Made by a program: the position numbers and the translations under genes. From Candidatus Methanophagales archaeon (GTDB lineage: Archaea > Halobacteriota > Syntropharchaeia > Alkanophagales > Methanospirareceae): a stretch of DNA of 13,094 bases. Shown piece after piece: positions 7,207 to 13,094 of the stretch. The stretch covers positions 1-13,094 of the forward strand of contig JAGGRS010000192.1 of assembly GCA_021159475.1 (NCBI GenBank), in the 5' to 3' direction. Within the stretch, counting starts at the first letter, position 1. Every line of letters starts with the position of its first letter. Below the pieces are notes generated by a model. That model did no database searches. It was not told the DNA's origin and saw nothing but the letters and a program-made list of their open reading frames with translations.

Positions 7207-7455
7207 ATGAAATTGAAGCATATTGTGGCTACGGAAAAAGCATCGTCAATGGTCGAGTCAGAGAACAAACTCCAGTTCATCGTTGATATAAGAGCGGATA
7301 AGCGTGCGATAAAGGATGAGGTGGAGCGGATATTTGAGACACCGGTAAAGAATGTGAGGACGATGATAACATTTAAAGGAGAGAAGAAGGCGATAGTAGA
7401 ATTTGAAGAGGAAGGCAAGGCGAAAGAGATAGGCACATCGCTCGGTATATTATAG
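7207..7455 (+). CDS. rpl23: Large subunit ribosomal protein L23 (uL23)
   Basis: L23 lies at the tunnel exit and helps form the docking site for signal recognition particle and chaperones. The 82 aa protein is the normal short archaeal form. It has an N-terminal HIVATEKASSMVE block (residues 5-17), the central FIVDIRADKRAIKDEVE helix region and the FETPVKNVRTM strand (43-53), and ends in the usual EIGTSLGIL. A strong AAGGAGAT Shine-Dalgarno site at 7196-7203 overlaps the end of the L4 stop codon and precedes the ATG at 7207. This suggests efficient reinitiation after rpl4. Confidence 0.96.
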   Translation: MKLKHIVATEKASSMVESENKLQFIVDIRADKRAIKDEVERIFETPVKNVRTMITFKGEKKAIVEFEEEGKAKEIGTSLGIL

Positions 7456-7467
7456 TATGGAGGAGAA

Positions 7468-8190
7468 ATGGGGAAGAGAATAATAGCACAACGCAGAGGG
7501 AAAGGGTCTCCGGTATTCAGAGCGCCATCGCATCGTTACAGGGGTAATCTGGAGCATGTGCGAGTGGACGGTGATGAGCCAGTAACGGGCAGGGTCGTTC
7601 AGATACTGCATGACCCCGCGAGGAGTGCGCCAATTGCGCGCTTAAGGACAAGTAGCGGTGAAGAGCGGTTCATGATTGTGCCTGAGGGCATAGGAGAAGG
7701 CGAAGAGGTCGCTTATGGCGAATCAGCACCGATAAAGGTCGGGAATACGCTGCCATTACGCTGTATCCCCGAAGGCATGGCAATCTGTAATATAGAGAAT
7801 AATCCTGGTGATGGCGGTAAGTTCGCAAGGGCTTCGGGCAATTACGCAACACTGGTGACGCACGAGGTAGATACGGGCAGGGCTCTCGTGGTGATGCCGA
7901 GTGGCAAGAAGAAATGGCTCTCCGGCGATTGCATGGCTACCATAGGCATAGTGGCAGGCGGTGGTAGAACGGAGAAGCCATTTGTGAAAGCGGGTAAGAA
8001 GTATCATAAGATGAAGTCCCGTGCCGCACGCTACCCGAGGGTGAGGGGTGTGGCAATGAATCCCGTTGACCATCCTTTCGGGGGCGGGGGGCATCAGCAT
8101 ATCGGTAAGTCAAAGACGCCGGGCAGGGGTGCACCACCGGGCAGGAAGGTGGGCAATATAGCAGCGAAGAGGACAGGGCACAGGAGATGA
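7468..8190 (+). CDS. rpl2: Large subunit ribosomal protein L2 (uL2)
   Basis: L2 is needed for subunit association and peptidyl transfer. The archaeal form is recognised by the MGKRIIAQRRGKGSPVFRAPSHRY start, where bacterial L2 has a longer N-terminal domain. The conserved C-terminal loop GVAMNPVDHPFGGGGHQH (residues 195-212) contains the His that approaches the peptidyl transferase centre. The length of 240 aa is usual. A GGAGG site at 7459-7463 lies four bases before the ATG at 7468. The TGA stop at 8188-8190 overlaps an ATG that opens a 13-codon mini-ORF in the gap before rps19. Confidence 0.97.
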   Translation: MGKRIIAQRRGKGSPVFRAPSHRYRGNLEHVRVDGDEPVTGRVVQILHDPARSAPIARLRTSSGEERFMIVPEGIGEGEEVAYGESAPIKVGNTLPLRCIPEGMAICNIENNPGDGGKFARASGNYATLVTHEVDTGRALVVMPSGKKKWLSGDCMATIGIVAGGGRTEKPFVKAGKKYHKMKSRAARYPRVRGVAMNPVDHPFGGGGHQHIGKSKTPGRGAPPGRKVGNIAAKRTGHRR

Positions 8191-8228
8191 ATCTTAAAGA
8201 GATAAATAGAAGAAGAACAAATGAGTGA
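8187..8228 (+). other. 13-codon mini-ORF bridging rpl2 and rps19
   Basis: An ATG at 8187 overlaps the rpl2 stop (ATGA) and directly follows CAGGAG. It reads 13 codons (peptide [13 protein letters not shown]) to a TGA at 8226-8228. That stop overlaps an in-frame upstream GTG of rps19 (GTGA at 8225-8228). The reading chain therefore passes from L2 through the mini-ORF to S19 without a break. It could be a coupling device or a coincidence, and I know of no family for the peptide. The Shine-Dalgarno spacing is zero, which argues against efficient use. Confidence 0.25.
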
Positions 8229-8233
8229 TAGAG

Positions 8234-8647
8234 ATGGCGAAGAAGAAGGCTAAGAGCACACTGAAGAGGAAGGAAGAGGAGTTCAAATATAGGGGCTATA
8301 CGATAGCGAAGCTGAGGAAGATGAAGCTGGAGGAGTTAGCGGCGTTATTGCCGGCGAGGCAGCGCAGGAAATTGAAGAGGGAGCTGAGAGCGGAAGAGGA
8401 GAAGCTGCTGGAGAAGATAGAGCGGCGAGATGAGGTTAAAACGCACCTGCGGGATGCCATCGTGCTGCCGAGCATGGTGGGCAAGAAGATAGGGATACAC
8501 AATGGTAAGAGCTTCGATTATGTGGAGATAAAGCCGGAGATGATAGGGCATTATCTGGGCGAGTTCGCAATGACGCGGAAGAAGGTGGTGCACGGAGCTG
8601 CGGGTGTGGGAGCAACGAGGTCTTCAAAGTATGTGCCACTGAAGTAG
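8234..8647 (+). CDS. rps19: Small subunit ribosomal protein S19 (uS19)
   Basis: S19 sits in the head of the small subunit with S13 and contacts tRNA regions. Numbered from this start, the protein has the archaeal/eukaryotic N-terminal extension, a lysine-rich start followed by [14 protein letters not shown] and [12 protein letters not shown] (residues 39-50). The core follows, with [35 protein letters not shown] and [11 protein letters not shown] at the C-terminus. The reading frame is open from a GTG at 8225. I chose the ATG at 8234 because MAKKKAKS matches the family N-terminus and the GTGAT at 8225-8229 can pair with the 16S rRNA tail four bases upstream. The length of 137 aa is normal. 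Confidence 0.96.
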   Translation: MAKKKAKSTLKRKEEEFKYRGYTIAKLRKMKLEELAALLPARQRRKLKRELRAEEEKLLEKIERRDEVKTHLRDAIVLPSMVGKKIGIHNGKSFDYVEIKPEMIGHYLGEFAMTRKKVVHGAAGVGATRSSKYVPLK

Positions 8648-8652
8648 AGGAG

Positions 8653-9123
8653 ATGGGGAGAGTAAGATACTGTGTGGATTCAGAAGCGGTGGATGAGGAT
8701 ATAACGGCGAGGGCAATGGCTTATGAACTTCATATCTCGCCAAAGCACGCTTATGAGATTTGCAGGGCGTTGAGGGGTATGAAGGTGGGAGATGCGGAGC
8801 GTTATCTGGAGGCTGTGCTGGAGGGACGAGTGCCAGTCCCATTCAGGCGCCACAAGAAGAAGGTGGCACATCGTAGAGGGCTCAACGGCTGGTATGCGGG
8901 CAGGTATCCGGTGAAGGCGAGCGAAGCGATACTGAGATTGATAAAGGAGGCGAGGGCAAATGCGGAATACAAAGGGCTCGACCCCGATACGATGCGGATA
9001 TGGCATATAGCGACGAAGAAAGGGCGTGTGATAGCGGGAGTAATGCCAAGGGCATTTGGTCGCGCAACGCCGAAGAATACCGAGACCGTTACGGTTGAAG
9101 TGATACTGAAGGAGGAGAGTTGA
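8653..9123 (+). CDS. rpl22: Large subunit ribosomal protein L22 (uL22)
   Basis: L22 extends a beta hairpin into the nascent-chain tunnel. The 156 aa protein has the archaeal form: ARAMAYELHISPKHAYEICRAL near the start, then the RRHKKKVAHRRG insert (about residues 60-71) and PVKASEAILRLIKEARANAE. The C-terminal hairpin WHIATKKGRVIAGVMPRAFGRATP is followed by TVTVEVILKE. A purine-rich GAGGAG runs up to the ATG at 8653, with GAGG two bases upstream in the usual pairing register. The gene ends in a TTGA overlap with rps3. Confidence 0.97.
   Translation: MGRVRYCVDSEAVDEDITARAMAYELHISPKHAYEICRALRGMKVGDAERYLEAVLEGRVPVPFRRHKKKVAHRRGLNGWYAGRYPVKASEAILRLIKEARANAEYKGLDPDTMRIWHIATKKGRVIAGVMPRAFGRATPKNTETVTVEVILKEES
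9111..9119 (+). promoter_or_regulatory. Shine-Dalgarno site supporting the TTG start of rps3
   Basis: GGAGG at 9111-9115 lies four bases before the TTG at 9120. This is the same spacing seen before the rpl2 ATG. It favours the TTG over the in-frame GTG at 9129, for which the spacing would be 13 bases. Confidence 0.5.
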
Positions 9124-9821
9124 GACAGGTGATAGAGAAGCTATTTGTGAAGGAAGGGATAAAGAGGGTAAGACTGAACGAGTATTTTGAGAAGGAGTTA
9201 GAGAGAGCGGGCTATGGAGGAATGGAGATAAAGAGGACACCGATGGGCACGCAGATAACGGTGAAAGCCGAGAAACCGGGTATGATAATAGGTAAAGACG
9301 GCAAGAGGATAAAGAAATTGACAGAAGAGGTTGCCATGAGGCATGAATTGGACAATCCGCAGCTCGATGTGCAGCCGATAGAGGTGCCCGAGCTGTGTGC
9401 AACTCTGATGGCGAACCGGCTGGCGAAATTGATAGAGCGGGGCTGGCATTTCAGACGTGCTGGCAGGTCTTTGCTCCAGCGGATAATGGAGAATGGGACT
9501 ACTGGCTGTGAGATAGTGATGTCAGGCAAGTTGAAGGGCCCGAGAGGGCGAATGGAGAAGATGGTGGAAGGCTATATAAAACACTGTGGCGAGGCGGCGG
9601 AGGAGATGATTGACCGCGGTTATGCAATAGCCAAAGTGAAATCGGGCGTTATAGGTGTGCAGGTATGGATAGTAAGACCGGATGCTGAGCGACCGGATGC
9701 GTTTCGCATAATAAAGAAAGAAGAGCAGGAGCCGGAAGTTAAAGAAGAAGGAGAAGTTGAAGAAGTTAAAGGAAATAATAAAGAAAAAGAAGAGGAGGGT
9801 GATAGAGATAAGGAGGAATGA
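9120..9821 (+). CDS. rps3: Small subunit ribosomal protein S3 (uS3), TTG start
   Basis: S3 lines the mRNA entry channel. Residues 18-75 form a type II KH domain with the family signature RLNEYFEKELERAGYGGMEIKRTP and the GxxG loop in MIIGKDGKR (55-63). The C-terminal domain includes LMANRLAKLIERGWHFRRAGR (97-115 region) and GYAIAKVKSGVIGVQVWI (167-184). From about residue 199 the protein ends in a roughly 35-residue Glu/Lys-rich, low-complexity tail that is probably disordered. The start is taken as the TTG at 9120, which overlaps the rpl22 stop (TTGA). A GTG at 9129 would give MIEKLFVKEG, which also fits the family. The gene ends in an ATGA overlap with rpl29. Confidence 0.96.
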   Translation: MRQVIEKLFVKEGIKRVRLNEYFEKELERAGYGGMEIKRTPMGTQITVKAEKPGMIIGKDGKRIKKLTEEVAMRHELDNPQLDVQPIEVPELCATLMANRLAKLIERGWHFRRAGRSLLQRIMENGTTGCEIVMSGKLKGPRGRMEKMVEGYIKHCGEAAEEMIDRGYAIAKVKSGVIGVQVWIVRPDAERPDAFRIIKKEEQEPEVKEEGEVEEVKGNNKEKEEEGDRDKEE

Positions 9822-10042
9822 GCATATTTAGAATTGAAGATATAAGGAAGATGAGTGATAAGGAGAGGAGAGAGGAATTAGAGAGTCTGAGCACGGATTT
9901 GTTGCGTGAGCGTGGAATGGTAGCCACTGGAGGTTCATCAGAGAATCCAGGCAGGATAAGGGAGATAAGGAGGACGATAGCGAGGCTGAAAACGGTAGAG
10001 AGTGAAATAAAGAAGGGTATAAATAGGTATAAGGAGAGATGA
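9818..10042 (+). CDS. rpl29: Large subunit ribosomal protein L29 (uL29)
   Basis: L29 is a small helical hairpin protein at the tunnel exit beside L23. The 74 aa protein starts MSIFRIEDIRKMSDKE and has LSTDLLRERGMVATGG, then the NPGRIREIRRTIARLKT helix (residues 43-59) that identifies the family. An AGGAGG site at 9811-9816 lies one base before the ATG at 9818, embedded in the end of rps3, and the ATG overlaps the rps3 stop. The 3' end forms another ATGA overlap, with an early start of the aIF1 gene. Confidence 0.95.
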   Translation: MSIFRIEDIRKMSDKERREELESLSTDLLRERGMVATGGSSENPGRIREIRRTIARLKTVESEIKKGINRYKER

Positions 10043-10053
10043 AGGGGGATAAA

Positions 10054-10359
10054 ATGAGCACACAGATCTGTGATAAATGTGGTTTACCACTGGATTTATG
10101 CATCTGCAAGGAGATAGCGAAGGAGCAGCAGGTGGTCAAGGTCACGACGGTGAAGAGGAGATTCGGGAAGATAACGACGGTGATAAAGGGTATAGACGAG
10201 AAGGCAGTGGACTTGAAGGGGCTATCAAAGGAGTTGAAGTCACGATGCGCATGCGGTGGCACGGTAAAAGGTGGCTGTGTGGAGTTACAGGGCGACCATA
10301 AAGCGGAGGTGAAGAAGGTGCTCCGTGAGATGGGCTATCGGTTAGTGGATGAGACCTAA
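10054..10359 (+). CDS. Translation initiation factor aIF1 (SUI1 family)
   Basis: aIF1 binds the small subunit and controls fidelity of start codon selection. From the ATG at 10054 the protein is 101 aa. It has an N-terminal zinc-knuckle-like cysteine set C-x2-C-x6-C-x-C (Cys6, Cys9, Cys16, Cys18). The SUI1 fold follows with VKRRFGKITTVIKGID, LKGLSKELKSRCACGGTVK and VELQGDHKAEVKKVLREMGY. An earlier ATG at 10039 overlaps the L29 stop (ATGA), has AAGGAG two bases upstream, and would add five residues. I prefer 10054 because MSTQICDKCG fits known archaeal starts and a GGGGGAT lies just upstream. Its place between L29 and the RNase P protein is the normal archaeal arrangement. The end overlaps rnp1 by 11 bp. 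Confidence 0.93.
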   Translation: MSTQICDKCGLPLDLCICKEIAKEQQVVKVTTVKRRFGKITTVIKGIDEKAVDLKGLSKELKSRCACGGTVKGGCVELQGDHKAEVKKVLREMGYRLVDET

Positions 10360-10633
10360 GGTAAAAGATTTGCCTCAGGAGGAATTGATCGGGTTGATAA
10401 TGGAAGTAGAGGAGAGCAGTAACAGGGATATGGAAGGGCTACGGGGTAGAGTTGTGGATGAGACGAGGAACACATTTGTGATAGAGACGGAGCAGGGTGT
10501 GGAGAAGCGGATACCGAAAAGTGGGAACACTTTCATATTCGTCCTCGAGGATGGCACGCGAGCGAGGATAAGAGGGGATAGGCTCATAGCGAGACCTGAG
10601 GACAGGATAAAGCGGGGTGTGCAGAGAGGATGA
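10349..10633 (+). CDS. rnp1: RNase P protein component 1 (Rpp29/Pop4 family)
   Basis: This protein is a subunit of archaeal RNase P, which removes 5' leaders from tRNA precursors; it works with the Rpp21 homologue in substrate recognition. The 94 aa product shows the Rpp29 Sm-like barrel: [13 protein letters not shown] (13-25), [17 protein letters not shown] (30-46), [12 protein letters not shown] (53-64) and [17 protein letters not shown] (73-89). The ATG at 10349 lies 11 bp inside the aIF1 gene. The 3' end has an ATGA overlap with rps17, so all three genes are tightly coupled. Location in the S10-type operon beside rps17 is typical of archaea. Confidence 0.93.
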   Translation: MRPKVKDLPQEELIGLIMEVEESSNRDMEGLRGRVVDETRNTFVIETEQGVEKRIPKSGNTFIFVLEDGTRARIRGDRLIARPEDRIKRGVQRG

Positions 10634-10962
10634 AGCGGGATATAGGAATAGATGTTAAGGAGCCGGACCGTGAATGTGATGATGTTAACTGCCCTTTTCA
10701 TGGTAAGTTGCCGGTTCGCGGTCAGATAATAGAGGGAGTGGTGGTGAGTGATAAGGCGGAGAAGACGGTTGTGGTGCAGCGGGTGTATATGAAGAAGATA
10801 AGGAAATACGAGCGGTATGAGAAGAGGAGGTCAAAGATTCACGCACATAATCCACCATGCATAGCTGCGAAGGCGGGCGATGTGGTGAAGATTATGGAAT
10901 GTCGCCCACTGAGCAAGACGAAGAGTTTTGTCGTGGTGGAGAAGCGATCGCCCTCACCATAG
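10630..10962 (+). CDS. rps17: Small subunit ribosomal protein S17 (uS17)
   Basis: S17 is a primary 16S rRNA binding protein. The 110 aa sequence is the archaeal form with an N-terminal extension, [16 protein letters not shown] and [12 protein letters not shown] (residues 20-31). The OB-fold core follows, with [35 protein letters not shown] and [16 protein letters not shown]. The ATG at 10630 overlaps the rnp1 stop (ATGA). This is the last ribosomal gene here. In most archaea rpl14 follows immediately, but here the operon stops and a promoter-like spacer leads to mmp15. Confidence 0.96.
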   Translation: MKRDIGIDVKEPDRECDDVNCPFHGKLPVRGQIIEGVVVSDKAEKTVVVQRVYMKKIRKYERYEKRRSKIHAHNPPCIAAKAGDVVKIMECRPLSKTKSFVVVEKRSPSP

Positions 10963-11045
10963 GGATATAAAAGGATAAGTCCGGATTTACCTATCACAAT
11001 AAATAAACATTTAGTTTAATCCAGTATAGTGTATAGTATTGTATT
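10963..11045 (+). promoter_or_regulatory. Spacer with candidate mmp15 promoter and tandem heptamer
   Basis: This is the longest gap in the window (83 bp). Candidate TATA elements are ATATAAAAG (10965-10973), AATAAATAAAC (10999-11009) and TTTAGTTTAAT (11010-11020). The last would place transcription within a few bases of the mmp15 ATG at 11046, which has no Shine-Dalgarno site. An exact tandem repeat of GTATAGT occupies 11024-11037. No tRNA-like fold or oligo-T terminator was found. Confidence 0.45.
11024..11037 (+). repeat. Tandem heptamer GTATAGT x2
   Basis: Two perfect adjacent copies of GTATAGT end eight bases before the mmp15 start codon. The position fits an operator or initiator-region element, but two copies of an AT-rich heptamer could arise by chance. 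Confidence 0.6.
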
Positions 11046-12299
11046 ATGGTCAAGATAGAGGGAGAAGGAGAGGAGAAGATAAGAATAGCGCAGGTCTCCT
11101 GCGGCACCATTTACGGTAACGTGCAGCGTGAGATAGAGCGTGCGGCGAAGGAAGTAGGAGCCGAGATATTCGTGCCCGAGGTTGACCTGGACTATGTGGC
11201 ATCGAAGACAGAAGAGTTCGGCTATGACATGAAGAACAGTTATGGATTGAGTGTGGCATTGGCGAGGGGGTATGCAGTGGCGGAGGGTTTGTGTGATGCC
11301 GATGCGGTGTTCGTTGCCGGGTGTCACAAGTGTCCAAGAGGGGCGGTGATAAGGACAGAGATAAGGCGTATCATTCAGGATAGGACGCGATTGCCGGTGG
11401 TCATGTATCCTTTTACAGAACGAACGAAAGCGGGCGAGTTGTTGACGCGGATGGAAGCGCTGGTAACGATAGTGAGGAGGCGATGGATACTGGAGCGAAA
11501 GGAGCAGGAGGGGCTCACTGCGGGTATAGATTCGGGCTCTACAACCACGAAAGCGGCGGTAATGCTCGATAACAAGGTGCTTGGTGCAACGTGGTCGCCC
11601 ACACGCGAAGTTGTAGACACGGCGGAGAGGGTATTTAATAAGGCGCTCGAGCTCGCGGGAGTGAAGAGGAGCGATATAGAAGCGCTTGGAACGACCGGGT
11701 ATGGTAGGCACGCGTTAGGCGAGCACTTCAAGGCGGATCTGGTGCAGGAGGAACTGACGGTGAACTCAAAAGCGGCGATGTATCTCGCGGGTATAGAGAA
11801 GGGAGAGGCGATGATAATTGATATCGGCGGTATGGACAACAAGATAATAACCGCGAATGACGGGATACCCGATAATTTCACAATGGGAGGGATATGTGCG
11901 GGCGCATCAGGTAGGTTTCTGGAGATGACGGCGCGAAGGCTGGGTGTGGACGTGGTGGAGATGGGTAAGCTGGCACTGGAAGGTGATGCGCACAAGGTGA
12001 AGACAGACAGCTATTGTATCGTGTTCGGGATTCAGGACCTTGTATCCGCGCTCTCAATGGGTGCGAGGCGCGAGGATGTGGCGGCTGCTGCGTGTCATTC
12101 GGTGGTGGAGCAGGTGAAGGAGCAGTTGTTACAGGAGATAGACCTGAGACAGCCCGCGATAGAGGTTGGTGGGACTTCTCTCGTGGCTGGTGTGCCAAAG
12201 GCGATGAATGAGGTGCTCGGATTTGATGTGATAGTGCCGAAATATCCGCAGTATATAGGTGCGATCGGTGGTGCATTGCTCTCTTCATCGTTCAGATAG
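11046..12299 (+). CDS. mmp15: Methanogenesis marker protein 15, BadF/HgdC-type ATPase
   Basis: This is a putative ATPase of the BadF/BadG/BcrA/BcrD family, whose members use ATP to drive low-potential electron transfer in radical enzyme systems. The exact role of marker 15 is not established; a link to methyl-coenzyme M reductase maturation is plausible from its distribution. Residues 12-150 form an N-terminal domain with Cys19, Cys83 and a CHKC pair (Cys93, Cys96). Residues 158-417 are the ASKHA ATPase: [14 protein letters not shown] (160-173, phosphate 1), [16 protein letters not shown] (259-266, phosphate 2; GGQDxK is usual) and GAIGGALL at the end. Two Cys occur where the homodimer-bridging 4Fe-4S cluster sits in HgdC: Cys284 in [13 protein letters not shown] and Cys324 in [10 protein letters not shown]. 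The ATG at 11046 has no Shine-Dalgarno site. hisF follows after 16 bp, suggesting cotranscription. A generic 2-hydroxyacyl-CoA dehydratase activator is less likely given the N-terminal domain. Confidence 0.85.
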   Translation: MVKIEGEGEEKIRIAQVSCGTIYGNVQREIERAAKEVGAEIFVPEVDLDYVASKTEEFGYDMKNSYGLSVALARGYAVAEGLCDADAVFVAGCHKCPRGAVIRTEIRRIIQDRTRLPVVMYPFTERTKAGELLTRMEALVTIVRRRWILERKEQEGLTAGIDSGSTTTKAAVMLDNKVLGATWSPTREVVDTAERVFNKALELAGVKRSDIEALGTTGYGRHALGEHFKADLVQEELTVNSKAAMYLAGIEKGEAMIIDIGGMDNKIITANDGIPDNFTMGGICAGASGRFLEMTARRLGVDVVEMGKLALEGDAHKVKTDSYCIVFGIQDLVSALSMGARREDVAAAACHSVVEQVKEQLLQEIDLRQPAIEVGGTSLVAGVPKAMNEVLGFDVIVPKYPQYIGAIGGALLSSSFR

Positions 12300-12315
12300 C
12301 AGGTTGATAGACCCG

Positions 12316-13094
12316 ATGTTGGCAAAGCGGATTATACCCTGTCTGGACTGTGACCTGGGAGTGCCGGGTGGACGTGTGGTAAAGGGAGTGGAATTCAAGC
12401 GTATCAAGTATGCGGGTATACCCTGGGAACTTGCAGCGGAATACGATGAACAGGGCGCTGATGAACTCGTATTGCTGGATATAACGGCATCGCATGAAAG
12501 GCGAGAGACGATGGCGAAAGTGATAGAGAAGGTTGCGAGCAGGGTCTTCATACCGCTCACTGTCGGTGGTGGTATACGAAGTATAGAGGATGCGAAACGG
12601 GTATTCAATGCGGGTGCGGATAAGGTCTCTGTGAACACTGCTGCGTTAAAAGACCCTGAACTGGTGGATGAACTCGCTGAACGGTTCGGTTCGCAGGCGT
12701 GTGTGGTGGCGATAGATGCGAAGAGGCGGTATCTGCGGAGTGAAGAGGAATTGGAGAGGGCAACGGGCAGGGAGATAATAGATACGGGGGAGGGTAAATG
12801 CTGGTTTGAATGCTCAATTTACGGCGGCAGGAGGTTCACGGGTATAGATGCACTGAAATGGGCGAAGGAAGTGGAGGATAGAGGAGCGGGTGAGATTCTA
12901 CTCACCAGTATGGACCGCGATGGGACAAAGGACGGGTTCGACCTGGAATTGACTGCGGCAGTTTGTGCGCGTGTGAATATACCGGTTATAGCATCTGGAG
13001 GGTGTGGCACGCCCTCGCACATAAAGGATGTCTTCACTTATACCGACGCTTCCGCTGCACTCGCGGCATCCATATTCCACTATAAGGAATACTC
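12316..13094 (+). CDS. hisF: Imidazole glycerol phosphate synthase cyclase subunit HisF (3' partial)
   Basis: HisF cyclises PRFAR with ammonia from HisH to give imidazole glycerol phosphate and AICAR, linking histidine and purine synthesis. The frame is open from the ATG at 12316 to the window end, 259 codons, and is cut off near the expected C-terminus. The (beta-alpha)8 barrel shows [11 protein letters not shown] with catalytic Asp11, Lys23 in [15 protein letters not shown] (53-59), [10 protein letters not shown] (80-89), AIDAKRR with catalytic Asp134, [10 protein letters not shown] (195-204) and PVIASGGCG (223-231). Compared with the common bacterial form, it has four extra residues after Asp11 (CDLGVPGG segment). 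It also has an insertion of about 20 residues after AIDAKRR (139-163), in the loop region facing the active site; Methanosarcina-type HisF has similar extensions. No strong Shine-Dalgarno site is present, only AGGTTGAT at 12301-12308. Confidence 0.95.
   Translation, partial: MLAKRIIPCLDCDLGVPGGRVVKGVEFKRIKYAGIPWELAAEYDEQGADELVLLDITASHERRETMAKVIEKVASRVFIPLTVGGGIRSIEDAKRVFNAGADKVSVNTAALKDPELVDELAERFGSQACVVAIDAKRRYLRSEEELERATGREIIDTGEGKCWFECSIYGGRRFTGIDALKWAKEVEDRGAGEILLTSMDRDGTKDGFDLELTAAVCARVNIPVIASGGCGTPSHIKDVFTYTDASAALAASIFHYKEY

Noticed and set aside
8680..9402. 240-codon open frame on the minus strand across rpl22 and rps3
   Set aside because: It spans the junction of two certain genes on the other strand, has Pro/Ser/His-rich composition and lacks a ribosome site.
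10976..10989. Dyad TAAGTCCGGATTTA after rps17 as a terminator
   Set aside because: The symmetry has no loop, includes a G-T mismatch pair and lacks a following T-run, so it is not a convincing terminator.
11016..11711. 231-codon open frame on the minus strand across the mmp15 promoter and N-terminus
   Set aside because: It covers a recognised gene in antisense, has Arg/His-rich composition and no family resemblance. Frames this long are expected opposite the biased coding strand.
1..13094. CRISPR arrays, insertion sequences, tRNA genes or phage-like genes
   Set aside because: I found no repeat-spacer pattern, transposase, inverted-repeat pair, cloverleaf sequence or phage gene. The window is densely packed with conserved core genes.

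Overview
The window reads as a chromosomal segment of a methane-cycling euryarchaeon, either a methanogen or an anaerobic methane oxidiser. The evidence is an archaeal-order ribosomal protein operon carrying aIF1 and the RNase P protein Rpp29, an archaeosine-type tRNA-guanine transglycosylase, an aspartate dehydrogenase in place of NadB, TATA-like promoters, and a BadF/HgdC-type ATPase that matches methanogenesis marker protein 15. GC content is middling, with heavy use of ATA, AGG and AGA codons. Assignment below this level (for example to the Methanophagales/ANME-1) would be a guess.

Region 1 (4-5358) is a metabolic and RNA-modification block. nadX (minus strand) and nadC (plus strand) diverge from a 60-72 bp AT-rich spacer and supply the first and last enzymes of de novo NAD synthesis. 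nadC converges on an agmatinase-family gene with no intergenic base. The agmatinase lies downstream of, and overlaps, an endonuclease V gene on the minus strand. Endonuclease V diverges from a nicotinamidase gene (pncA, NAD salvage), which overlaps tgtA by ATGA.

Region 2 (5359-10962) is the S10-type ribosomal operon. It has one clear TATA promoter just before rpl3, then L3-L4-L23-L2-S19-L22-S3-L29-aIF1-Rpp29-S17. Genes are packed with ATGA or TTGA overlaps and Shine-Dalgarno sites. The order is classical for archaea, but L14, L24, S4e and L5 do not follow S17.

Region 3 (10963-13094) begins with an 83 bp promoter-like spacer. It is followed by mmp15 and hisF (histidine biosynthesis); hisF runs off the window end.

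No mobile elements, CRISPR arrays, tRNA or rRNA genes, or broken genes were seen. No gap exceeds about 85 bp. I do not see a convincing new system. The best leads are an Asn replacing a conserved His in the agmatinase, the unusual gene partnerships (endonuclease V with agmatinase, nicotinamidase with TgtA), the interrupted ribosomal superoperon, a 13-codon mini-ORF bridging L2 and S19, and a tandem heptamer in front of mmp15.
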